A stretch of DNA of 14,195 bases from Euperipatoides rowelli (taxonomy: Eukaryota; Onychophora; Udeonychophora; Euonychophora; Peripatopsidae): the NCBI GenBank assembly GCA_003024985.2, contig PXIH01S0000560.1. The stretch is one strand, 5' to 3'. Of this stretch, positions 1 to 8,349 are shown piece after piece. The notes beneath the pieces were generated by a model. That model worked only from the letters and a program-made list of their open reading frames with translations, was not told where the DNA came from and ran no database searches. Made by a program: the position numbers and the translations under genes. How positions within the stretch are numbered: position 1 is the stretch's first letter; each line of letters opens with the position of its first letter.

Positions 1-50
1 AATAGGCTCCATACTTTGGACCAGCTTCTCAATTCTATTAATTTAAAAAA

Positions 51-64
51 TATATATATATATA
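51..64. repeat. (TA)n microsatellite
   Basis: A run of seven TA units at the left edge. It lies in about 770 bases of AT-rich DNA (1-770) in which I see no coding exon, RNA gene or transposon end. That stretch is either intron of the ABCA-like gene or decayed continuation of the copia remnant to its right. Confidence 0.8.
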
Positions 65-774
65 ATACAACTAAATTAATATGCAGTTTGTTTAAAACAG
101 AAGCTTTTAACAAAGACATAACACTTTATATTTAGCGGTTATTAAAAAAAAAAAAGTATAAGTCAATTATATAACTTAGAATTTAAGAGTCGATAAGCTT
201 AATGGTAAATATCAAGTTTACGATATACAGTTATATTGTATATTATGAGTTAAAGCGTTTTTTGTAGGCTATTAATCTATTTTCTTTGTGTGTGTTACAC
301 TTCCCTCTCTAATTCTTTTCACTTACTATACATTTAAAAAATGTTACATGCTTCCATAGTTTTAATTTGATATCTTTTGATACCTGTATACATTGAAATA
401 TACTGTATTTATTTTTATTGTATTTATTATGTAACAAATTACCTGGAATAACACCTTAGTGTAAAGAAGCTGCTTTCAATGAACAACAAATATCTAGAAA
501 TCCCAACAAAATTTTCGTAAACCAAATAATTGCAAAACTATTAAACGATGGCAAACCCGATTAGACATTAACACTTAAAAAAACAAAACATGTCGGGTTA
601 ATGAATTCTAATACATTTTAAATCATTAAACTGTTATATAATGTAACTATGTTATTTTCTTAACCTGAATAAAATTAATTAATTAAAAAAAAGAGAAAAG
701 ACTAGAAATGTGCGTAAATTGGTCCAACAGTCGGCAAATAAAAGGATTTAAAAAAAAAAGCAATATTAACTTGG

Positions 775-1310
775 TTCTTTTTTCGTTGACAGTTAACTCA
801 TTATTATATGTCAAGTTTTATTAATTTTCTTAGATTAATTTGAAGATAGTTTGAGATTTTGAATTAAAATTTAAATTATTTTCAAAACTAAAATCATTTA
901 TGCAAAATTGATATACTGTATATGAAATGACAAAAAGTGACCAAAACAGTTTTTTTCCTCGATTTCTCGTAACACTCCCGTTGATGTGCTGTGGAACACT
1001 GGTATGTGGCTTTATACTTCTACTTCAGACATTTTTCCTTCTATGCAATATTTACATGTTACAAAGTTCAACAAGGTGAAATTTCTAAATTTTGCATCAT
1101 ATACTCGTTTTCTAATAATCTAATTGCATAGGGATCCCTATTGCGTAACCTTTCTATGCCACCCATGTATACAATTATTATTTCAATTTGCTGAATTGAT
1201 AAAGCTTGAGAGTAATTTATGTGTGTATAGTGATGTGTTTGTATCTTTTATGACTATTTTCTTATTACTTTTTTCTATATAACCATCAAATTATTAAATG
1301 TAATATACTG
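775..1310 (-). pseudogene. Copia-type pre-integrase and integrase N-terminal remnant
   Basis: The minus strand continues left of the inserted element with ITFNNLMVI (about 1300-1275), CIHGWHRKVTQ (about 1170-1141) and CKYCIEGKM (1056-1030). These are the GAG-pre-integrase signature: WHR+lGH with a CxxC..GK zinc-binding part. The first His of the HHCC zinc site is kept, but the GH of LGH has become TQ. Another frame gives HINGSVTRNRGKK near 980-935, like the IHSDv.GP..t.s+gGk.y segment holding the first catalytic Asp, which is Asn here. NNELTVNE at about 805-782 resembles the DNGGEYTS segment with its catalytic Asp lost. Left of 775 I cannot follow the match. Confidence 0.65.
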
Positions 1311-1312
1311 TA

Positions 1313-1940
1313 GAATGCCGAGCAAGGGCGCTTGCACTCTTATCATTCATTTGGGGGGAAATGGGGTGGCGCTCTTGTTCGGCTCCATGCTAGTAAACCA
1401 AAATACATTGCAAAACTGACCAGGCGCTCTGGTTTGTCTAGAATCAAAATTCCTTAAAAAGATTGTTTTTCAAAACATGCTTCCCAAAACTTTAGGAAAT
1501 TGGCTGGTACACACTAAAACATGACGTCACACATCAATAAAGGTTGGCTGATATATATATGCCAAATAAGAGCGCCGTTTAAGTTAAAACTTTCACTTTT
1601 TAATTTACAGGCTTCTTTCGTTCTGTTTATGAGGATTCAACGTTATTTATAGAAGCTATATTTATCTATATGACGTAAAACACATTAAAATGACATCACA
1701 GCATAATAATGTCAGATGGTGACATAAAATTTTTACATGGCACTGTCCTGAACCTTAGATTAGGTAAAATGAAGCAAAAATCTAGGGAAGTGCTCTTGTT
1801 TGGAAGCCCTTGGATTTCTTTCAGAGTGATAAGTCAAAGTGCAGTGACTTATTCGGCGATGGCACAGTTTACCTATGTTTTGCCAAGAAATAGGGGTGGG
1901 GAGGCACCCTTGCTTGGTGTGGCGCTCTTGGTCGTCATTC
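1313..1940. mobile_element. 628-bp MITE-like element with TIRs and TA duplication, inside copia pol
   Basis: The left end GAATGCCGAGCAAGGGCGC and the inverted right end GAATGACGACCAAGAGCGC match at 16 of 19 bases. Both ends are flanked by TA (1311-1312 and 1941-1942). Removing the element plus one TA leaves the copia frame continuous across the junction, so this is a later insertion. It has no transposase; an 86-codon open frame at 1709-1969 crosses the right end and resembles nothing I know. TA duplication suggests a Tc1/mariner-type mobiliser, but the ends lack a familiar mariner start, so the superfamily is open. The word GGCGCTCTTG and variants recur inside it. Confidence 0.7.
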
Positions 1941-1942
1941 TA

Positions 1943-2160
1943 CGTAGCCTAACTGAACTAACTTCTTAACAGATAACAAGTTTCCTTCTAGTTTAGTTAC
2001 AAAAAGAACATCCAATTCTCTTACCTTGATAGTATTTCCAGCCGCTAGTTTCACATGTTCCGTTTTCTCATATAGTTCATTTAATAAAAAATTATTAATT
2101 ACCTTCATTGATTTGAAGCACCAGAGTCAATGAACCAGCCGATCATGTTATTTCCAGCAT
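1943..2160 (-). pseudogene. Copia-type protease and following linker remnant
   Basis: The minus strand reads MIGWFIDSGASNQ at about 2149-2110. It holds the D-S-G-A-S active-site motif of retroviral-type aspartic proteases in the copia form (W.IDSGAS). A stop follows at once. Then an open stretch reads through HVKLAAGNTIKV, DVLFVTKLEGNLL and SVKKLVQLGY to 1944. The NLLSV.KLV.LGY signature is highly typical of copia polyproteins. The frame ends where the 628-bp element begins, and copia sequence resumes on the far side at 1310. Confidence 0.8.
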
Positions 2161-2184
2161 TAGCATGGAAACCTACAGTAAGCA

Positions 2185-2930
2185 TTCATCCCCTTTTGTA
2201 CTTTGTTTCATTGTCACTTTGGTTGCAATAGTGGCATGTATTTCGCGGTGATATTTTTTCTGATTTTTTGTGATCGGCAGTCTTGTTTCATGTTACCTTC
2301 TTGTCCACAGTTATAACATTTAAATGTTGGCCTATTATCTTTGCTATGTTTTCAGAAGTTTCAGATGATCTGCTGGCATATTCATTTCTATTCTCCCTTC
2401 GTTTATCACATCTATTAATTTTATTTTTACATACCGTAGTCGAGAGTTAGTACTCCTTCTTGTCTAGCCTCAGGGCAGTTAGAAGGCCCCCTTACATTTT
2501 GAGTATGCTGCACAATAGTCTAGCTGTTACAGTACATGATCTGTTAAATTCTGTCATTCCTCAAAGCTGTTCAACGATTTACGTCGCGCCATTAATGCAA
2601 GTATCCATATTTTGGCCTACTTCAAGTCCCATACTATATAGTTTTCTCATTAGGTACACTTTTCTATTCAGGTTTGGTCATTAATATATTTTCATTAAAG
2701 CTTTTCACATCTCTCCTGGGGTTTTACATTTCCATGTATGGATCAATCATTTTCAACTAAAAGTGATATAGTAGCCAAGGCCTGTTTATTATGTTTCTTC
2801 CATGTGGTCATCATAGGCTTAGGAGTTACCTACTCCAGTATTTCCATAAGTCATCCATGGATATTAGCATCTCCATTTTATATTTCCATGTTTGGCTGTT
2901 CTGGCTAATAATTTTGTCCTATATGATCTT
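2185..2930 (-). pseudogene. Copia-type gag remnant with zinc knuckle
   Basis: Minus-strand frames give, in order, QTWKYKMEMLISMDDLW near 2915-2860, WKKHNKQALATIS near 2800-2765, RKLYSMGLEVGQNMD near 2655-2610, ARLLCSI near 2525, KRRENRNEYASRSSE near 2405-2360 and CYNCGQEGNMKQDC at 2318-2277. These match the UBN2-type copia gag pattern: W+ at the N terminus, a WKK.++ALA.I block, LRKLYS, a leucine-rich LL.SLP block, RRE, then a CX2CX4HX4C knuckle. The knuckle histidine is Asn here. A second partial knuckle, CHYCNQ, reads at 2236-2220. Several stops and shifts separate the blocks, so no Gag could be made. Confidence 0.75.
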
Positions 2931-3055
2931 GCCTCTGCTGCATTCAAGATTAAATTTTGTTTTGTTTAACAAAGGAAAAAAAACAAAAACAAACAAAATG
3001 GCACTTGAAGATAAATGTGCACGCACCAAAGTTTTACCTTTTCATTTGTGGTTAT

Positions 3056-3070
3056 CTGGGCACCATAACC
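3056..3070 (-). other. Primer-binding site, half initiator tRNA-Met type
   Basis: On the minus strand the sequence is GGTTATGGTGCCCAG. The Drosophila copia primer site, as I recall it, is GGTTATGGGCCCAG, complementary to the anticodon arm of initiator tRNA-Met rather than to a tRNA 3' end. The site here differs by one extra T. It sits three bases after the LTR end and about 130 bases before the first recognisable gag residues, which is the correct place. Confidence 0.6.
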
Positions 3071-3073
3071 TAT

Positions 3074-3492
3074 TGAATTTTATTTTATGCAGCTAGACTC
3101 AAACCTAGCTCACTTTCTTTAACTTAAAAGGCTATAAAATAAATAAGTAATTACATTTAAAGTTAAATCCTGAGCAAAACCCAAGAAGTTTTGACAACCA
3201 ATTAGTGTGAAGCCAAACTAAAATAAGAATGGAACATATACTATATGTAATAGGATAAGTAACTGCACATCCCAATACAGAAGAAGGCAAAGCTATCTTG
3301 CCTCATTTAGTAAAACTAGACCAAATTTGATTTGATAAAGAGATCCCAGTGAACAATATTAAAAATATGGACTCAATCAGTTAACAATTATACATTACAA
3401 GTTATATGTAAAACAATACACAAACATTAAAAAAAAACCTGAATGAATGCATTGTAGTTTATCAATTCATTTGTTGACTTAGTTTTCCAACA
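3074..3492 (-). repeat. 5' LTR of the copia-type element
   Basis: On the minus strand the segment begins TGTTGGAAAAC at 3492 and ends AAATTCA at 3074. It therefore has the TG...CA ends of an LTR, and the TGTTGGAA start is like that of many copia elements. Its right edge in element orientation is three bases from the primer-binding site, as expected for a 5' LTR. Length is 419 bp. The outside flank is gtaag (3493-3497), a candidate 5-bp target duplication, but no partner is seen because no 3' LTR was found. The left boundary rests on the primer site; the right boundary rests only on the TGTTGG start and is less certain. Confidence 0.6.
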
Positions 3493-3684
3493 GTAAGGTG
3501 TGTGAGAGTAAACTTGAGAGTTTGGGTATACTAACCACTTAAAGGGTGGAAACCGGCATTAAAACTGGCCTGTAACTCAGTTTTTCATTGATTCTAATGG
3601 TACACTACTTTACACCATAGGAGGAAAAATATTTTAGAGAAGTATGGAGATTCATTATGTGTTGACGGTTTATGATAAAACCCC

Positions 3685-3723
3685 TCGTAATGCCCACTAA
3701 AGTTGCTCATTAGGGCATTACGA
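3685..3723. repeat. Perfect 11-bp inverted repeat (hairpin)
   Basis: TCGTAATGCCC at 3685-3695 and GGGCATTACGA at 3713-3723 are exact reverse complements around a 17-base loop. The stretch lies between the copia LTR and a poly-A run at about 3827-3840, in a 300-base segment with locally higher GC. No protein signature is visible, so it is probably part of an unidentified repeat. It is far from any recognised end. Confidence 0.6.
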
Positions 3724-4563
3724 ATGATTGAAAATTTCACTAATCTATTTTTGATCATTCTCTGATGGCCAACTTGTTGCTTATGGAGATCGACTTTTTT
3801 AAATTGAAAGTATTCATGAGCTACCATAAAAAAAAAAAAAATAACGTAATTGAATTGCTAAGATTTTTTTTTAGCATTATTATGAAAATTTTCTTTTTTC
3901 TTTAGTCTATTATCAGCAATATTATGAACATTTTTTTTTTCAAATAACTAACACAGAGTAAATATAATGTATTAAATAATATTGTTTTTGTTTCCTTATA
4001 TTACCAATCAATAACTTAATAAGGTAGTTTAATAATTTCAGCAAAATTTCTGCCAAATTAAGTAAAAATCTATCGACTTTTTATGTTGTCCATGCTAGTT
4101 TGTTTTTCTCTCAATTTAAAGATACGGTACTGTAAATAAAGACTAAAAAAAAAAAAAAAAAAATTCTCTTTGCATTCTTATACAGTAAATAATAAAGGAT
4201 TGAAGATAAAGAGCTGGCTTATTTGGAAATAAATATTTGGAAAAACTTGAAGGAATTTAAAATACAGCCACGTTTTTTTTTTAACAATGTAGACAGCAGC
4301 ATCCAGAACTAATCCATTAACATTGAGTAGGGTGGATTGGTGTTTTAATTTCTGAATGAGTTATGTACTTGTTTACTTGGCTGTCTAATTTAAAATATTT
4401 TTATTAAATGCCTTTCTGTGAATATTAATAAATAAACATAGTAGAATGTTAATTCAGTTATTCATATTCTTAATTATAATTACATTTGATTACTTTTTTT
4501 TATATTCATTAATTTTTTTTAAATTCTGTAATTAATGCTTGTAAATTGATTACAATTGTTATA

Positions 4564-4640
4564 CAGTAGCTCTTGCGATCGACCGATAATGGCTTGGCGA
4601 TCAACCAGTCGAACGCGATCCCCCTGTTGCCCCTCCCCCT
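4564..4640. repeat. GC-rich islet with repeated GCGATC, possible transposon end
   Basis: In DNA that is otherwise about three quarters AT, this block carries GCGATC at 4575, 4597 and 4615 with GATCGACCGAT and GATCAACCAGT around them, followed by a C-rich stretch. It begins CAGTAGCTCTTGCG, and a CAG start is common at hAT ends. I find no inverted partner in the window, so it may be a truncated end or simply an odd composition block. The rest of 3840-5020 is AT-rich with poly-A and poly-T runs (for example 4146-4163) and nothing else I can name. Confidence 0.3.
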
Positions 4641-5023
4641 GGTATATAGCAAAATGAATATTACGATGACAAAAATGTGCATAAATTATTCTAACGCTTA
4701 AGATGCTTTTTTGAGCATGAACAATTTATTAGCATTGTCTTGCCTAGGCAACAGTTTATCTTATAGATTGTCTGGCCATCTCCTCTAAAAGTTCAAAATC
4801 TAGTGAACCACTTTACATCGAACTTAACATGCATACCTGTGTTTAAAAAAATATCATTTAAAGATGTCTAAATTGTACATTTCATTTCCCCCAAACTTAA
4901 TGAATAAGATGAAAATTAGGGATAAAAATATATGAATGAATCATGACTGCTAATGGATGGAGTACCTCCCAATTGTCTGAGAATTTCTTTTTACAATTTT
5001 AAAATAAAAATTGGTAAACTTAC

Positions 5024-5153
5024 TGTGCACCTTCAAACACCGGTAGAGATGAATCCTGTGTGGCATTAATGCATTCATTTTCTATACTGCAAACAAACGA
5101 TTGTAAAAATGGCAAAGTGCCAGCACTTTGCATTGCTCGGGCTTTGTAAGCAC
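5024..5153 (-). CDS. ABCA-like coding exon 3 (start of extracellular domain 1)
   Basis: The exon is 130 bp between a TTTTAG acceptor (5155-5154) and a GTAAGT donor (5023-5018). Its first two bases complete the TGT Cys codon begun in exon 2. Then come AYKARAMQSAGTLPFLQ, SFVCSIENEC and a NAT glycosylation sequon. The SAGTLP..Q...C....C pattern matches SAGTLPW.QG..CN.NN.C of ABCA1-like proteins. It leaves phase 2. I searched leftward by eye for the next exon and found no convincing one. Confidence 0.88.
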
Positions 5154-8100
5154 CTAAAATAAATTTATTAAATGTAAATAACAAAGAAGAAAAAAATTAT
5201 GGTAACATAGTATTTAAATATGTGAAATTCCAGCCACTTAAGACATAACAATAGAAAAATGTCAAACATCCAATTTGCTATTTACACTTAATATTGTCAA
5301 GATTAGGTATTGTAACTTCCCAGCTATCTGCCTATTAACTCAATTTCTCTGTCTCGCATTTGAAACCTTAATTGTTGTCATTATAATACCGGTAAATCAG
5401 ATAATGTTTTCACAAATTATAATAAAGAAATCAAAAACGTATATTTTATTTTTAACATCATTTTCCCCCCAAGCAATGCTGTAGCTATTTAATTATAAAG
5501 ATAACTTATCTTTTCAGTATGAAATTTCTTTGCGACATCAGCATCATGTTGTAAATGACCTAATAGAAATTTCTATACTATATTTGTAGGTATGTACTTT
5601 AAGTGTAAATGAATAAATGTGTGCATAATTTTAAGTGGTTGTATCTGCTTGTTTGTCTATATATGCATGTGTATTATTTATTTTCAAGAATTATTTACAC
5701 GTATAACATTTAGATGATGATCAGATAAAGATATAAACTAATTTGCCTAACAATGTTAGCCCTTTCTTACAACAAAATTAAAACAAAAGCAATCTACAAC
5801 ACACGTTCATCTTCCAACATTACTTTTCCAATTTTCATGTTTACTGTCATGAAGTTGGCTTTATATTGCTCCTTATACATTTATCTATCTTCGCTTTAAA
5901 ATTTGCTATTGAATCCTCAAAGCACTTCTTTGGAAGATCATTCATATTTTTAATTTTTCTTACCAATTAATTTTGAAATTGTCCCTTGTAGTTTTATTAT
6001 AGCTTTTTTTTTTTAAAAAACAATTTTCTAAACTGCTCTATTTTCCAAATCAATTATTTTATTGAAAAAATGTAAAAAATAGGTAAATGCTTGATTAAAT
6101 TACTGTTAATCCTTAGCCCAGCATTGGTTATAGGATTTATTACGATTTAATTGATGAAAATTAAATAGACATTTTACTAATGATGGATACAGCTAGTACT
6201 CGTAATGTACAAAAATAAAAGGCTGAAAACAATGAATTTGTCACCAGTTAGTTTTTATGTAGAGATGCATGACGTTTTACATACTATATTTACTTTAATC
6301 ATATCACATCATTCTTATCATATTGCCTATCTGTAATTGGCTTATGCCTATGAATTTATAAACTACTATAAATTGAATGTACAAGGATTTTAATTATTTC
6401 ATGCTAAATCCATCCAACTTTAGTTTCCATAAATTTCTCCATGTACAATGCAGTATATCTTATTTCAATGACACAGCAAATAATAGAATTGATTACAAAG
6501 GCCGACTAGGAACAATTAATACATTATTTTAATGTAACCTATCTTCATAAAGCCACAAATCATAGTGATCTAACACATTTCCACCCTGGTTTTAAATCAA
6601 CTTTAAAACTAGATTGCGGAGGGGGAAAAAAACTACCATTATTTTTTTAAAATATGTAAACGGTTTTTAAGCTTGCCTGATAGAACTTTTATCTATCTAT
6701 TAAACATCTCTCAAATTTGGCATGATAGTTGAAAAACTATGTGTATCCATACTGACTGCAAAAATAATAATGCCTTAATTTTTTTTTTAAACAGCACATT
6801 ATTTAAAAAACAATTAGCTTACATTGTGGCCTTAAATCTGGAACAGCAGTACGTCTTAAAGCCATAACAATAAGAAAAACCATGAGCGGCCATAATAGTT
6901 CAAGAAAAACTATTACCTAGCAAATAAAAAAATAAATTAAATTTAACACATTTTGGCAAATATGCGGATGTTTTAATAAACTGATACTAATAAAGTATAG
7001 ACTACATACAGTAGCCTATATTCTATTTACATGTGCGGTACTTAGTCTATATAATACAGTATATGTGCTGTAGATACAGTAGCCTACTGTATACAGTATA
7101 AATAGGCTACATACGTAATACTGTAGTATATTATGTATATCTTAAATTCTATACTGTATGTACAGTATATACGGTACTTAATAAACTGCAAAGTTTATTT
7201 GAAAAAAAAAAAATTCCGAGTACAATTCAAAGTCTGGCAGCTAGTTAATAATTTAACAGATGGCATACAGACTTCCATGCATGTGTCTATTTTTTTAAAA
7301 CGTTTAATGACATTTATAAATACGGTAGTTTATTATTTAGATTATAATGAATAAAAGATTTGGCATTTTTTTATCTTCTATAACTAGTGATGTTAATGAA
7401 GTTGTATTTAAAAAAAGCATTAACGTAATTATCAACACGGTTACTATCAGCACCACCTGAAATATGCAGCACATTAATTGCTATAGATTTAAACAATATC
7501 AGTATACTATACACAGTAGGCCTATATAATTTGCATAATGTCAATTACTAATTAATACATTAGAAATTGAATCAGCAAAAGTCAAACATTATTATTATAG
7601 AATGTGCATAAATTAATCACAAAGAAGGTTAAATTGAATCATTGCTTAGGAAGGACCTGAGGATGTAGGTTGAATTACAAGGAATAAGTACCATCAAAAT
7701 TAAAAAAAAAAAAAAGTTTAAACTGTGCAATTCAAAGAACCACAGAAGATAATGTTTATAGCTTGGGTTCATAAATGTGGCATTCCTAATGTAAGGCAGT
7801 CACAAAGTTGAGACCTTTCGAATAAGTTCAAATATACAGTAGATAAAATTGATTGTGATAGATATTGAGGTAAAGATTTAAAAAAAATTATTGTAGAATT
7901 TGTAAATGCTTTAAGTATACACATTATGTACAGTATATACTTTGTAGTTTTTATTTCAGCATTCCTTCAATCTCTATCATATTCCTTCCCAATAATAACA
8001 AAAAACTTTAGGCTAAAATTTTAGAAATTAAGATCTTTTGATGATTGCAGGTAGATATTCAGTCTTAAATTTGAGACATTAAAAAAAAAAAAAACAGTAA

Positions 8101-8251
8101 GAATTTTAATTGCAATAATATTTAACTCCTTTTCTTTGAAGAAATAACTATGGCATAATTTACAGTTTTATTTTTTAATACTTACAGGTTGTCTTTTTCG
8201 AAGAAGGAAATTCTTGTATAAAAGAAGCCCAAACTGTTTAAAAGGATTCAT
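5024..8251 (-). CDS. ABC transporter subfamily A-like gene, first three coding exons (partial)
   Basis: Three minus-strand exons (8251-8186, 6916-6823, 5153-5024) join into 96 complete codons. The product starts MNPFKQFGLLLYKNFLLRKR, has a hydrophobic helix with LELLWPLMVFLIVMAL, then a Cys at residue 54 and KARAMQSAGTLPFLQSFVC. Subfamily A members (ABCA1, ABCA4, ABCA7, ABCA12) begin with a LLLWKN..+RRRQ cytosolic start, an E..WPL.+F helix and a +AMPSAG.LPW.Q...C motif at matching positions. Known members are full transporters that move lipids across membranes, with two helix bundles and two nucleotide-binding domains. Only the start of the first bundle is here, so substrate and exact paralogue cannot be told. 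Introns are 1269 and 1669 bp; the third exceeds 5 kb. Confidence 0.85.
5154..6822 (-). other. Intron 2 of the ABCA-like gene
   Basis: AT-rich non-coding DNA between the GT donor at 6822 and the AG acceptor at 5154. Open frames here, such as 5275-5484, have no similarity I recognise. I see only poly-A and poly-T runs and no clear transposon ends. Confidence 0.75.
6823..6916 (-). CDS. ABCA-like coding exon 2 (first transmembrane helix)
   Basis: The exon is 94 bp, from an acceptor TTTGCTAG ending at 6917 to a GTAAGC donor at 6822-6817. It encodes VIVFLELLWPLMVFLIVMA, then LRRTAVPDLRPQ, and one base of a split Cys codon. The acidic residue before W-P-L inside the first helix and the basic step after it are subfamily A features. 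The exon enters in phase 0, matching the end of exon 1. No stop falls in this frame. Confidence 0.87.
7003..7185. repeat. TAC(A/T)GTA-rich cryptic repeat in intron 1
   Basis: The words TACAGTA, TACTGTA and TACGGTA occur about ten times, often overlapping as in TACTGTATACAGTATA, and mixed with GTAGCCTA and TAGGCTAC. Scattered copies recur at 7513, 7834 and 7928. The block is self-complementary at short range but has no regular period, so it is cryptic simple sequence rather than a clean satellite. It lies inside intron 1 (6917-8185), which otherwise shows nothing but AT-rich DNA. Confidence 0.55.
8186..8251 (-). CDS. ABCA-like coding exon 1 (start codon)
   Basis: The ATG is at 8251-8249 and 22 codons follow, ending in KRQP just before a GTAAG donor at 8185-8181 (phase 0). 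The residues FGLLLYKNFLLRKRQ match the cytosolic N terminus of subfamily A transporters, where this Met is the known start. Upstream on the minus strand are 21 bases of probable 5' UTR and a good acceptor, a T-rich tract ending in AG at 8274-8273. A leading non-coding exon and the promoter may therefore lie further right, beyond or within the LINE remnant. Confidence 0.85.
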
Positions 8252-8349
8252 TATTAATAGAAATACAAGAGCCTAAAAAATAAAAAAGTAATTAATGATT
8301 TACATTAAATTAAAATATATTAAAATCATTCCCTCAAGATTTTTAAAGA

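Larger units (their letters stand above)
775..3492 (-). mobile_element. Ty1/copia-type LTR retrotransposon remnant, 3' half missing
   Basis: Reading the minus strand from 3492 downward, the order is LTR, primer-binding site, gag with zinc knuckle, aspartic protease, pre-integrase WHRK and C..CIEGKM motifs, then early integrase. This is the domain order of a Ty1/copia polyprotein, in which integrase precedes reverse transcriptase. The frame is broken by stops and shifts throughout, so it is a dead copy. I find no reverse transcriptase, RNase H or second LTR down to position 1; these are lost, too decayed to read, or left of the window. A separate 628-bp element is inserted in pol. The copy lies in what would be an intron of the ABCA-like gene and has the same orientation as that gene. 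Confidence 0.8.

Noticed and set aside
1-770. Search for the copia 3' LTR and remaining integrase
   Set aside because: No TGTTGGAAAAC-like end, no matching LTR sequence and no QQNG-type integrase motif could be found.
1522-1529. TGACGTCA, a consensus cAMP-response element
   Set aside because: A single 8-base word inside a MITE-like element, with no promoter beside it.
1709-1969. 86-codon plus-strand open frame
   Set aside because: It crosses the right end of the 628-bp element into copia sequence read on the other strand, and resembles no protein I know.
2460-3096. Two plus-strand open frames of 74 and 101 codons
   Set aside because: They are antisense to the gag remnant and leader, whose motifs are clear on the minus strand.
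3594-3827. 77-codon minus-strand open frame
   Set aside because: It includes the 11-bp hairpin, has no recognisable motif, and does not fit as the next ABCA exon.
4735-4795. Possible fourth ABCA-like exon after a TTTTAG acceptor
   Set aside because: The frame opens but reads nothing like subfamily A and lacks a convincing donor.
7133-7354. 73-codon plus-strand open frame
   Set aside because: It begins in the TACAGTA-rich patch, lies in an intron of the opposite-strand gene and has biased, low-complexity content.
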